The position numbers and the translations under genes are program-made. DNA of 64,000 bases from Cristatella mucedo (lineage: Eukaryota > Bryozoa > Phylactolaemata > Cristatellidae). This document shows positions 1-12,700 of this stretch, one piece after another; position 1 is the first letter of the stretch, and every line of letters begins with the position of its first letter. The stretch lies in NCBI GenBank assembly GCA_009760855.2, contig WPIO01000002.1, positions 8,230,001 to 8,294,000 on the forward strand. The letters run 5' to 3'. A model generated the notes under the pieces. It ran no database searches, had not been told where the DNA came from, and saw only the letters and a program-made list of their open reading frames with translations.

Positions 1-719
1 GCTAATTCTGTGATGTACTTTGCCATGAGCGTACAGTTCGGCAAAGCACCTCTATCTTTGGATCTTTGGGGCTGATAGGAAGACTGGTAGCTCTTTGGTT
101 GGACTATATATCCTTCTACGTGATAAATATAATTTCCAAAAATGTGCACAAGTCTCTGCATGCCAGAAACAGATTTCACATAATCAATCTCAAAATGTAT
201 AGTTACTAAGCATTACTATGGGAGTACATTTATTTTCAAAAGAAACTTCCCTTTTCAAAGAAGCAGAGACTAAAAGAAAGACGCCTACCATAATCTATGT
301 GATTATATACAGCAACTACCGGTGAATGTTTCAATCCTTAGGCTACATAATATCTCGACCCACATGGTAAAAAGACGACAAATGGTGTACAAGCACATTG
401 GAAGCCTCCTTCAGATATTCAATGAATTATCTCAACCGCTAAATTTGCATTGTTTACTAGGCAGGACCGACTGCTCATCGAGTGGCGTATCCTGGCTATT
501 TTGTCTCTGCTATAGTACCAATCTATTCAAGCGAATGCTAATTCTAGCTTCTACAATACAATATTTTAGAATCAAAGATGCACATCCTCTTAACCCTATT
601 TCGATCGGCTGCAAAATCCATAACAGTTCTCACGTCAGCACCTTACCTAGAAATTCCTCTGGCGATCAAGCAGAACGTTTCTCTAGCTTCACTGTAAGAA
701 GATATTTAAGATAAAAAAA
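1..719. other. No recognisable gene
   Basis: AT-rich sequence. Open frames here are short and match no family I know, and I see no paired splice signals. Nothing annotated. Confidence 0.4.
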
Positions 720-890
720 CATCCGATTATGGAGCCTTACTTGCAGCGCAGCAGAAAGAGCATTAACGGCTATCACCACTGCTTGCAGTTGGCAATACAA
801 GATTACCCACTGCAAGATTCGAACCAGCGACTTCGACGGTGAACAAGGGATTACTAAGCTCATGGGCTATCGCAATTAATCACCCCAGGA
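720..890 (-). mobile_element. SINE-B copy (tRNA-like SINE), minus strand
   Basis: Read on the minus strand, this piece contains a Pol III B-box-like GGTTCGAATCTTG. It is followed by a body that also occurs near 25.8, 48.1 and 60.1 kb: GGTAATC, then TTGCCAACTGCAAGCAG, then GTGATAGCCGTTAATGCTC. The four copies define the family by comparison within this window. A tRNA origin is inferred from the B box alone; the A box is weak in this copy. Confidence 0.5.
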
Positions 891-1941
891 ATAAGTCACC
901 ATTATCCTGATATCATTCAGTTTCATTCCAATTCCTACTGAAGTACTATCTCGTAAATCGTTTGCAATACGGTAATGTTCATTGTAAGCCCGACACTAGT
1001 GACATCATCTCGAAGTATTGATCCCAGATTAAGTAGGACGCGAGCACTCAAGAACCTATGCCAGGTTTTCCACTCAGTACGTCCCTAAGGTTTATTGCTG
1101 TCATAAATAAGTAAAATAATTAACATGTTCTTTGGCTCGAGTATTAAATCCTCACCTTGCAAAAAAGCTGTTGTTTCGTATTGACCTGCAACTCACTACT
1201 TGCAGGTCTTCAGGCAATTGCTCTTAGGTACTTAGAAATTGTGTAGCTTGGCTCGTCTGTATTTTATAGCGGAATCGCCCAATTAACCAATTCTCATTGA
1301 CATACATAAGCTCAGCATGAATCAGATTGAAGAATTGCGATTTTCCCTTTCTTTAATCATAAGTACCTTCAATACCCACTTCGGCGATAACTAGCTAAAC
1401 TACTTCGTAACTACGCTAAGCTCTGCATCCATCGCTAATCAGAGTTGTCAGCAGTTTAGTCGGTTAGAAATACCTCTGATTAAGCTCAAGACTTTTGAAG
1501 ACGTGACTTTAATTGATCTTTAAGCCATCAACTCACTCCCGCCTGAAATACAGATATCACCAGAGTATATGTCCTTTTTAAAAAGAAAGAAAGCTCACAT
1601 GTTCCTTACAGAGCTTGTAGATTTCGTAAAAAGTTTCCTTCCTAAACTTATGTGTGGTGGTATCATGCACTTGATCACAAACCATTAACACGCTTCCCTT
1701 AAAGTAATTACACATTCACTAGTAATAGATTTAGCTCTGCTATTGTGCCAAACTTGAATCTCTTATTTTCCTTGTCATTATTGAGCCTTTAATGGTGAAA
1801 GTAAGCATGATGACTAGACTGGTTTTAAAAAGTAGGAAACTCAGCCGCTTGTATCTTTTGCTGAACTAGCTGCCACGACTCCCGGCCAATCAACTGTAAA
1901 AAAAGAAAATTCTTATCCTGACCGGCATGGTCCCTATGTAA
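891..1941. other. Unassigned intergenic DNA
   Basis: I see no coding exon, repeat family member or structured element that I can support. Confidence 0.35.
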
Positions 1942-2280
1942 CGTATCTCCGTCTGAAACTCCACACAGCCATAAAGACTATGCGGGTGTTACGAAGGAGA
2001 GTTTTGCATAGCCTACTCACAGCCTCAGCGGCTTTTGATATGCATTCGGGAGCCAAAAGACTTCGTCTCAGGCATCAAAGAGAAATTGGGAAGCAAAGCA
2101 GAGTCAGGAGAGCAGTTGAGATAGTATGTAGAATGGAAGTAACAGCTCAGGACCACTGAAAAGGATGAGCCATATTTGGAAGCAGGAGAGTAGATGTCGC
2201 TGCGTAAGAATTGTGGATGCAAGTTTCACAGTTTAGGACCTGCAGATCTAAAGCTTTTGTTGCCAACGGTCTTGTAGCGG
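1942..2280 (-). mobile_element. LINE family 2, 3' fragment (minus)
   Basis: The minus strand matches the 3' part of the family 2 copy at 44.6-45.95 kb, including the coding end near SPTAxYGTSFSAVLSCYF. It ends in the family's 3' terminus, CAGACGGAGATAC, which also closes the copies near 11.8, 29.8, 45.95 and 61.05 kb. The fragment is 5' truncated and frame-disrupted. It lies head-to-head with a second family 2 fragment starting near 2308. Confidence 0.7.
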
Positions 2281-2307
2281 ATAAATATGGCTTGGTTACT
2301 TAAGATC

Positions 2308-2690
2308 TAGATGAGCTGCTTCACCAGTTTCAGCCTAATCACGCTAGCAGGTACTCTGTGGAGAATAAATTGTTGGGTAACTATTTCAGTCACACACCGT
2401 TGGCAACAGAAGCTTTTTCTATGCAGATCCAGCAAATTTGGACGCTTTATCACAACTCACAATCAACCAAATATTCTCTCTTGCTGTCTAAAATAGGGCA
2501 TTGTATTCAGCAGTCCAGAGTTGCTTCTTCTCTGCTATGGCCTTCCTCAGCTGACCACCTGACTCAGCTGTGCTACTCACTTTCTAATTCTGCCTGACGT
2601 GAAGTCTGTTGGCTACCGTATGCTTACCAAAAGCCGCTTTTGGTTTGAGTACGCTATAGAAAACTCTCAGGTCAACATTAAACCACCAGA
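2308..2690 (+). mobile_element. LINE family 2, 3' fragment (plus)
   Basis: Starts with sequence equivalent to the ELLHQFQP coding stretch of the 45-kb copy and runs into the equivalent of ETKSxGYRMRTESRLG. It is more diverged than its minus-strand neighbour. The two overlap in the part of the element they cover, so they form an imperfect inverted repeat rather than one element inverted by twin priming. Confidence 0.65.
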
Positions 2691-3927
2691 AATTACGAAG
2701 TGCCGTGCCTATCGCAACACTTGGACGATTCGTGCCAGGTTATGCCACCTATTCTTTCCTGTCAAAACTGCAAACGTGGCAGGTAAGTTCAAGTTATATT
2801 GTTATAACTTTTGACAGAATGGCAAACCTTAGTGACTCATTCTGAAATCGCACTAACCCCATCCAGCGGTTCCTAAAAATCGTATCAACCATAAAACCAA
2901 TCAATAAGTGTCGACGCTCAACATCTAGTAGGAAACTTGCAACTTCGACATCAGCTTCCCAATCATCACACAAACAGAGGTGGTCAAATTGTGCGAACTA
3001 CAGCAGCATACACAACAGTAGAATTGTAATAGAAACAAAAAATAGAAAGCCATTGATCTATGCGATTAAATCCTAATGTATATAAAACTAGATGAGCTCC
3101 AGCGTCAACTGCAGAGTTAGTTGTGGATAATTTCAGACTAGCTTGCTTAACGGCTTTCACGAACGTCTTTTATCGTGAAGTGGAAGCACAGTACCCATTA
3201 TTTAAAACTCTTCGGGGACCTGGGATGATGCTGGAAATATCCACTTTGCATTGTTTACAGGAGTACAGCTACGACTATCTAGTATTCTGCTGACAAGTAA
3301 GTAATTCTAATCAGCTAAATTTTTATCATCTCCCGAGACAAGATCGAATATAGCAAAAGACACCACTACCGCTTTCGTGATGGTCTGTACACAACTATGG
3401 CTCCGGCATCTAGCTGTAACAAAAACGCAAGTAGCTTTAACTCCTTGGCGTACACAGCAATGCACCATACAGAAAACAATTTGGCAAACAAACTAAGCTA
3501 GTGCAGGCAATGTTAAATTTACTAGTGCAGCTGTATCCGCCACAGCTGTTGATTTCATAACACTCCGTATAGCACCTAAATTAAAGACAAATGCAGCCCA
3601 GCACAGAATAGTGTGCTATGGTATAGATAAGTTCTATATAAAGAAAGGAAGTCTGCAGTGTGGCTAATATTACCAAAAATCCGAGCCGCCTAATTCACGC
3701 TGTAACTGCTTAGGTCTAGTCATCCGCACAAAAACCAAAGCACCCACAGCCTTTTCTGCGTAAAAATGTTGAGCTTAGTAATGCAAGCTATGCATGTAAG
3801 TAAATACAAGTTTTCAGTCTGTTAGGCGAGATATGAATGGTATCATAATATGTCTCAGAAGGTCAGCTAAGAGCAGGTTGTTGACTGTCATGCAGATTGC
3901 TAGTAGTTTGAGCAGCCGCACAGTTCA
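2691..3927. other. Unassigned intergenic DNA
   Basis: No supported exon or repeat family member was found. Confidence 0.35.
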
Positions 3928-4012
3928 TGTAATAGTAATAATAATAATGCGCTTGATAAAGGGCTCTCAGAGAACTCAATCTCTTCCTAGGCACTTTACA
4001 TTTGCTGCAAAG
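3928..4012 (-). mobile_element. LINE family 1, 3' tail only (minus)
   Basis: Reverse complement of the family 1 3' end: the TTTGCAGCAAATGTAAAG lead-in, a diverged hairpin around AGAGATTGAGTTCTCTGAGA, and the TTA-repeat tail, seen here as AATAATAATAAT. It is a very short 5'-truncated insertion. Confidence 0.7.
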
Positions 4013-6784
4013 GGAAATGGCAAAACTAGTATACGCTATGCAACGGCAAGAATGCAATGATTCAACTCGGGCTCAAACGATTGTCTATGATTTAGATCAG
4101 CTCAAGCTTTTCAAGGACCCGGTAGCAGACCATGGAAGCGTTCTGTTATATTAATGACGAAACTGATGGCCAATATGCATATAGACCGCTAGGAGGGGCG
4201 TCTTTTCCATGCACAGTATATCTTTGCACAGTACTACTTTTACTGACCATCCTGCTCGACTTGTGGCCAACGTAACGCAGTATTTAACAAGATAACCTTC
4301 CTTACTATCCTGTCTCGACGCGATAGTCCTCAAGTGGTGTTTTCTACTGGTCTCAAGGAACATTGTAGTGTTAGGCTTCTAAGGGTATTTATATAGTAGT
4401 TCATTCGAAATGTAAGTTTTACCTTTGCAGCTGTATCGGTACTGGCCTAAATCAGTGGATGTACCAGACCTGCTCGATTCAATAATAATAATCAATAATA
4501 TTAAATATTCGATGCTAGCATTGGCATGTTAGCGAATGCTAATGATATTCAGTTCAATGCTTCTCTAATCTGGTTTGGCCAAGGAGTTCAGGTCCTCGCT
4601 TTTGAGAACAGCGATTGTCAGCCCCGGGGCATCTATAAAGAACCTGGATACCAATTAGGTTCTCTTAGGGTGCTAAAAAATAAATTATATTGTGTGAAAG
4701 CGCCCTGGTTCCTATGTATTGCTGATGTGGCTTTTAAAGAATTGGATTTTTGCCGGACATTGGCTTCAAGATCCTAACCTATCTCTACGGAGCTACAGGT
4801 TGGCAGTTTTACTATCGATTCGCTTGCTATTGCGTTGAAGTTTGAATGTGTCTGCCCAAGATAGTAAATAAATTAAAAACCCCAGGATCTGAAAGTTTAT
4901 ATAAATCACTTATATTTTTGAACAATGGATGGTTTTCGTGGTTATAGTTATTGATAAATATGTATTTCATTTCTCTGTCTATATAGCCAGCAGGCCCATA
5001 ACGGATGACTGTGAGTATTGCAAGCATGGTCAGGCCAGTGTCAGCATTCAAAGCAAAATCGTATGTTCCTTCGAATTCATGATACGAAAGACAGAGCAGT
5101 TTCATATTCGTACCTATATATAGCAGAGAGTAATCGCAGTCCACTGTTCAATGGAATGGCTGCTAAGGGTCAGGACACCATTATCGTTTAAATGTACAAA
5201 TATGCATCCAAAGTAATAAGTAACAGTAAGTTAATGGAAGTATCGTTCATGGATACGTTGCAGAAGTGCTAAGCCCTACCGCCTTACTGCCCGTACCTTA
5301 CGTAGTCTCACTTTCTTCTCCTCATTCTCCCTCTATTCTCATTCGCTCTAAATTCTATCTTTGCACCATTCTCACTTTTTATAGTTTATTTTCTCTCTCG
5401 CTGTCAAGAAAGCGTTACATAGTTTACCGGCCACGATGTTTGCTGAAGATGTTCAATTTGAAATTAGTCAGCTTAAAGATGTCAAAGTTCGAATTCGGAA
5501 GCCAAGTAATATTCCAATGAAAACTAGTTTTGGAATAACATGCCCACATTTCAATTAAAATAACTGAAGTGATGTTAAATGAACCAATATTTTGATACAG
5601 GTCTTTTCTGGTTAAAACCGGCATTAGCTTTGCCTGTAACTAATAGATTAGTTGCATATTATTCAAGTCTCAAAAGGTAGTAGCAATTCGAGAAGAAATG
5701 TCTTTGATGTCCGACTGTTAAGGAATTAAATAATGCCGATACAGATTATGCCTTATTCGTGTTTCGAAGTGTAATTTTTTCGTTATGAAAGCCACATTGC
5801 TTATAGCTATGCATTCTACAGGGAAATACGTTAAGACAATTATACGAGGGATCCCAAAAACAAAACCTGGACAACCCAGTATCTACAATTGTGAAGAAAG
5901 AGATCTGAAAGTGAGTGACGTGACGTGAAAGTCAATTTTCGTATTGATGAGGGAAACAGATACTGAACGTCAAAACGCGTGTTACCGTGGCAGCTGCGAT
6001 ATTCATGCCTGATGGGTTTGGCAAACGAGTCGCCCATCATCTACCGGAGTCTCATCTTAAAGGTGGTCGACAATTTACATAAGTCTAAACGGAATAACTT
6101 CGCTGCTTTAAGTGACTTCAGTATTTTCTTGATGTACGAAATTCCCGACAATTTTAAGATGCCTTGTAAAAGTAGATCACCTTTGCTTGCAATATTAAAT
6201 TTGAAAAATTTCATAACAATAACGCCATATCCACAGAAGTGTTATTTAAAACATTCAGCCGACTTACCAAAGGCTTTGGATGGCTTGGAGTCTTCGCATT
6301 CAAATGCAAGGAAAATATCTAGGAGATCATGCTAAAAAACTGTAACAAATTCAGGACCAATGTGACAGTAGTCAAACCATAGCTACAGAACAGCTTTTTG
6401 GTATTTGATGACTCCACTATATTTATAAATGTAATGAAGAGATCGTGGCTTGACTGATTAGTTTTTTCCGCATGTTGGCTGCCTCCAATCACATTGGAAA
6501 TCGTATAGCAGGAAGGAAACTGTCAGGCATCAGCATCAACCAGGCACCGTAAACATGCTGGCGCGTTCGCCTAATAGTGAGTCATTTTCTGTGCGACCGT
6601 TACTTGCTAAGTATTGCATAACAGTAATAGTATTTAATAGCATATGATGAAAGCTGCTTACCACCAGGAATAACATCCACGGCTTTCCGTTAGAAGTCTT
6701 CTCTGCAAAATAGCTTGCCACCTTCGAAAGTGAAGAGCTGCCATCCAAGATGTTGCGAAATATCACTATTCAATTTTGTTACAG
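4013..6784. other. Unassigned DNA upstream of the lectin gene
   Basis: No exon can be supported. A TATTTATAA string near 6420 is a possible TATA element for the lectin gene. A convincing 5'-UTR donor downstream of it was not found, so the promoter is left uncalled. Confidence 0.3.
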
Positions 6785-9700
6785 ATCTCAAGTTCGTCAC
6801 AATCATGAAAGCCGTTTGCTTCCTAATCTTAATTGCTGTGGCCTGGACAGGTGTCGGCGGAGCTGTAAGTGATATTTCGTGCTAAGGGCTGGAGCAGACT
6901 GTAATACTCGATCAGGGAATCCATCCCTGCGATGACAACCTTCCCACTAGAATGCTGTTCCTCGGTTCCTGGCTGCACCTCAATGTCTGCATTTAAGCAG
7001 GTCACTAGTGATCTAGTCCTAAAGCTCGTATCTCAATCAAAGAAGACAACAAGTCCACTGGACCCTATTCCCACTGTCCTGCTCCTACGTTGCATTGATC
7101 TGCTGCTGCCATGCATAACCAACATCATTAATATGTCATTAGCCTCAGGTCAGGTCCCAGCACCTTTCAAAAAAGCTGTAGTCAGGCCACTTCTCAAGAA
7201 AGCTACACTAGACCAAGAGAACTTAAGCAACTACCGCCCAGTCTCCCTTCTACCATTCCTATAAAAGACACTGGAACGGGTCGTGGCAGACCAGCTGAAC
7301 TCGTATATCGAAACCTCACACCTTGCTAGTAAGTTCCAGTCTGGCTTTAGAGCTAATCACTCCACAGAGTCAGCATTGCTTCGGGTATACAACGACCTAC
7401 TCAGGACACAGATATGGGTAGAGTGTCTCTTTTTGTTTTGCTCGATCTTTCGGCAGCTTTTGATACCATCGATCACAAAGTACTTCTAGAGCGCCTCTCA
7501 TCTCGCCTGGGCATCACTGGCACTGTTCTGCAGTGGTTCAGATCAAATCTCAGTGGGAGACTCCAGAGTATTGACGTGAATGGACAAAGATCATCTGAAG
7601 TACCTCTGAAATATGGAGTACCTCAGGGCTCTGTGCTAGGTCAGGTCCTTTTCACCGTTTATACTCTCCCTCTTGCTGATGTGATTGCCAAGCACAATCT
7701 AGGCTTTAACTTCTATGCGGATGCCACTCAGTTGTACCTTTGCTTTGATCCCTCCCAGCCTTCGAGCACCTCAAATTCTCTAAACTCACTTGCTGCATGC
7801 ATTGATGACATCCGCACATGGATGGCAGCAAATTTTCTAAAACTAAACGATGATAAAACTAACTTACTAGTTATGGGCAAACCCAGTGTGATTCAGAAAT
7901 TGGAAAGGCTGACTCTCAAAATTGGCTCTGCCAGCATATCTCCAGTTGAATCAGATCGAAATCTAGGTGTCATATTCCAAAGCGACCTCTCGTTAGACGA
8001 CCATATCAGTTCCACAGTCAAATCTGCCTATTTTCAGCTTCATAACATTGCTAAAATTAGGGCTTGTTTAGATAAGGATACCACGTCCAAGTTGGTCCAT
8101 GCATTCGTGACATCCCGTCTCGACTTCTGCAACTCACTGCTTACTGGCCTACCAGCATGTGCGATCAGGCGATTGCAGCTGGTGCAAAACTCTGCAGCTA
8201 GGCTTGTCTGTCGTGAGCATCGCAGTTGCCACATTACTCCACTTCTCGCTGACCTGCACTGGCTACCAGTCAAGCAACAGATTGACTTCAAGGTTTTGTC
8301 GCTCACTTTTAGGTACCTTCATTCTTTGGCTCCAGCTTGTTCCTCAGATATACTACCCTATCAGGCCAAGCATCGTACCACCCGCTTTTTGGAATCCAAC
8401 AGTCTACCAATGCCTCGTACAAACCTGAAATCCTTTGGAGACCTGGCATTTAGTTCGTATGCTCCCAAAGCCTGGAACTCCCTCCCGACCTGCGTCAGAA
8501 CATCCCCCGACCTGACCACATTTAAAAGGAACCTAAAAACACACCTATTTAGGACAGCATTTAGTGGGTCCCTGTGATTCGTCCTCGATGTGCTTATGCG
8601 TGCTGACACTGTGCATGCTGCCACTAACCACATTTGCATGCTGACCCTGTGCATGTCACCCCTAACCATATTATTCATTGCGTTCGTTTTTCAAGCATGA
8701 TTTTACTTACTATTCTATTGCATATCACTTTGCAGCAAATGTAAAGCGCCTAGAAAGAGATTAAGTTCTCTGAGGGCGCTTTATCAAGTGCAATATTATT
8801 ATTATTATTACCGTTTTGGATTGATCACAATTGCATGAGAATTGTACTTCAGGATTTGGAAAACCAAGCTCTTCTTGGTAACCAGGAGAGTCATCAATCA
8901 ATCGACTTCAACAAGCAAAACTCGGAAGGTATCAAATACCTATCTCGCGTTGGAGTTGTTCCGGTAGTTTTTTAAGGGATTGCCATTATCAGCAGCAGAT
9001 TTATAATAGCTACTGGGTACCATTGCTTATAGTCTTACCTCTTTTATTTGAAACATTAGATACGTTTGTGAATTAGGCAGAGCAAGTGAAGGAATTTGCT
9101 AATGTTTGATATTGTGAATCACAGATACATCGGCAATATTGCTCGAAAATCCTGAGACCACGCTGCTAAGCACTCAGCCATCCATATCACGTTGTCTATT
9201 TTACTTTATTGTTGTAACATTTGAATACATAAAGTTGCGGTTATAAAGCTAATACTTAAAATAGTGATTCCAAATGCCCAGGGCGTTATGTAGGCGGAAA
9301 TGTGCTGTCATTGGTTCCGCTGAAGCTGCTGAGCTTGGTTGTCTCTATTGCCAGTACTCAGGCTGCTATTTGCTGGGAGCAGCTGCCGTCAGCAAGCAGC
9401 CAGCAGCTGACAGGCGGCAGCTAGCAGCCAGCCCTTCTTCGATGAATAGCCGGTTCTCCTCCAGATTCTCGGCAGATTAGGTACCCGGTGTTTAGGGTGG
9501 CGAGGCAAATCTTAGAGGGCAGCACTGCAGGTGTGCCATACCGAGAGCTCTAGACGCATGCCATGAAGGGTGTCTGGCCGATATTGTTTGCATTGTCCAT
9601 GTTATAGTCCAAGTCGTTGTTACTAGTGAGGTGACACGTCATTTTCACAGACTATTTGTAATTTATCAAATACGTGTAGCTTCTCCAAGATTCTTGAGGT

Positions 9701-12700
9701 ATTTCTATTGGCAGAAACATGGGTATGAGATTACAGCGGTAGAATTTTAACGTGCAGAGTTGCAGGTATACACACGTGTCAACACGTTTTATATAGACGT
9801 ATGCGAGTAGGTTGGTAGTTCTAGAAGCATTGCGATAGGAGCACATTTGTAATAAACACAAATGATCTTTAGCAAAATTTCACGGGTAATGGTTTCTCTT
9901 TGATGAATTAGAACTGCTATTCTGATAGTTCAAAATGTCCTAAAAGTCTTCGCTTAATACCTGAAAAATGCCTTTGTTGCACTCTGCCATTGTACTCTTC
10001 ACCGATAATTGCTATATTTAAGTGGATAGAGTTTTTGCACGCTCCGATTTATATTTAAATCGTAGTAATTTATGAGCTGAATGTGAATAGTTTACTTGCT
10101 TTAGAATATGGAAGCACAAGGTACCACCAAAGATGCGAATTAGACAATGATAAGCCTCCTTAAGAAGAAGGCTTTGTATTCTACGTTCTGCTGCACGATA
10201 AGTTTTGGAAAACCGATATTTCTAAATATTATCGCAACGAGCTTTGTCTGGGTTCTAATTATTGAGTAGCTAATGTGAGCACAGCAATTGTGTGTATGCA
10301 GTACTACCCTTAATTCTAATGATCAACTTACAGATTTCAAAGAAGTACCACATAGGTACTATTTTGGACGTACGCAATTGAAATGGGAAGAGGCTGAAGG
10401 CCACTGCCGCTCTCTTGGAATGTCCCTGGTGACGATTGAAAATGAAGAAAAGCATAAAGACGTCGTGGATGCGATCATTACTCATCCAGGTAAATTTTCT
10501 AATTGGTAACTTTTTTCTACCCGGAAGAGGAAGCAGAATCACGTAAACAACGTGGACCTGCATGTTGCTTCACAATATATTCAGGTATTCGGACGAAGTT
10601 TCTGAGTCGTGACTGTATATGAGTACTTCCTAATAGGAACACTGATAGATGTACTTGCTAAAGCACCCCCAGAGCGCTCAAACTCTGTATAGGTACTTTA
10701 CATTTGCTGCAAAAGAAAAACGGTCGAATGATGAGTGGTATCATGCTTAGTAAACAACATGAATAACGTGGTGAGCCATGACATGCACAGCATCAGCATG
10801 CAAGTGTGATTACTGGCAGCATGCACAGTGTCAGCACGAATAAGTACATAAAGAGCGAATAACAGGGACCCAGTAAATGCTGTCGCTAATAGGTGCGTTT
10901 TAATTTCGTTTTAAATGTAATCAAGCCAGGGAATAATGTGATGCAATTGGGGAGTGAGTTACAGGCTTGGGAGCATACGAACTACATACACGGTCTCCAA
11001 AGGATTTGAGGTTTACAAGATATAGGTAAAAAGTTTGATTCCGAAAAGCGGGTGGTGCATGCTTGGCTGGGTGGGAGAGCAGATCTGATATGTGGGACCT
11101 AAAAGTGAGCGATAAAACCTCGAAGTCGCTCCGCTGCTTGACTGTTAGCCAGTGTTGATCGGCTAGAAGGGTTGTGCTGTGGCAACTGCGACGCTCACGA
11201 CAAACAAGCCTAGCTGCCGAGTTTGGCACCAGTTGTAAGCGCCTGATCGCTCACTCCGGTAGGCCAGCAAACAGTGAGTACAGAAGTCGAGGTAGGATGT
11301 AACAAATGCATGGAACAATTTAGATGTGGTATCCTTATCGAAAAAAGCCGAATTTTAGCAACGCTACGTAGCTGAAAGTAGGCAGACTTGATGGTGGAGC
11401 TGATGTGGTAGTCTAATGGAGGGTCACTTTGGTACATGACAATTGGATTTCGTGACACCTAGATTCAACAGGAGACATGCTGGCAGAGCCAATTTCCACC
11501 GTTAGACTTTCAAATTTCCGAATCACACTTGGTTTGCCCATAACTAATAAGTTAGTTTTATCACCATTAATTTAAGAAAGTTTGCTGCCATCCAAATGCG
11601 GATGTCGTCAATACATGCAGCAAGACAGTTGAGAGAATTCGAGGTGCTTGAAGGCTGGGAGGGATGAAAGCAAGGGTACAACTGAATGTCATCCGCATAA
11701 AAGTGAAAATCTAGATTGTGCTTGGCAATCACATCGGCAAGAGGGAGAGCCGTGAAAAGAGCAGGAACTAGCACTGAGCCCTGAGGAATTAATGCTAATG
11801 CATCTCCGTCTGTAACTCTGCAAAGTCATAAAGACCATGTGGGTGTTACGAAGGAGAGTTTTGTATAGCGAGCGCACTCACAGCCTAAGCGGCTTTCGGT
11901 AGGCATTCGGTAGCCAACAGACTTCGTCTCAGGCAACAAAGAGAAAGTGGGAAGCATAGCAGAGTCAGGATAGCAGTTGAGGTAGTGAGTAGCATGGAAG
12001 TAGCAGCTCAGGACCGCTAAAAAGGATGAACCATAGTCGGCAGTAGGAGACTATTTGTCGTTGCTTAAGAATTGTGAAAGCGAGTTCCACAATCTAGGAC
12101 CTGCAGAGCTAAAGCTTCTGTCTCCAACCGTCTTTAAGTGGAGGAAAGGAACAGCTAATTTATTGTCCACACAGGAGCTGAGGGCGCGAACAAGCTGAAA
12201 CTAGTGCAGCAGTTCAGCTAGGTACGAAGGAGCCAAGCCGTGGCAGGCCTTGTTGGTCAGCGTCAGAACTTTGCTCTGGATCCGTCGCTCAACCGACATC
12301 CATCCTAGCTCTTTTAGCAAAAGAGACACGTGCTCAAACCTCTGGGACATAAAGACTAGCCTTGCAGCCATATTCATAGTCAGCTGCAGTGGCCTTGTTG
12401 CTTTCTTTGGTAGTCCCGCCAAAAGAGAATTACAATAATCAAGCAGAGACAGAACTAAGGAACTAGTTAAATCTTTTACAAGCCACTGTGGAAGACAGCT
12501 CCTAATCTTGGATAGGGATCGGACGTGATGGCCAGCTGAAGAAGCAGTCTTCTGAATGAAGCTTTTAAAATTGAGGCAGCTGAAGAAAATGAAACCTAAA
12601 TTTCGAGCACGTAGTGATGGTCGCACAATAGCATCACCTATCAGAAGAGCAAAGCCTTTTAATCCAGCCACACGCTTAGGGTGTCCTATGAGCAGCAGTT

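Noticed and set aside
9274-9480. 68-codon cysteine- and alanine-rich frame in the lectin intron
   Set aside because: Derived from CAGC-type simple sequence; no splice sites that fit the lectin phases.
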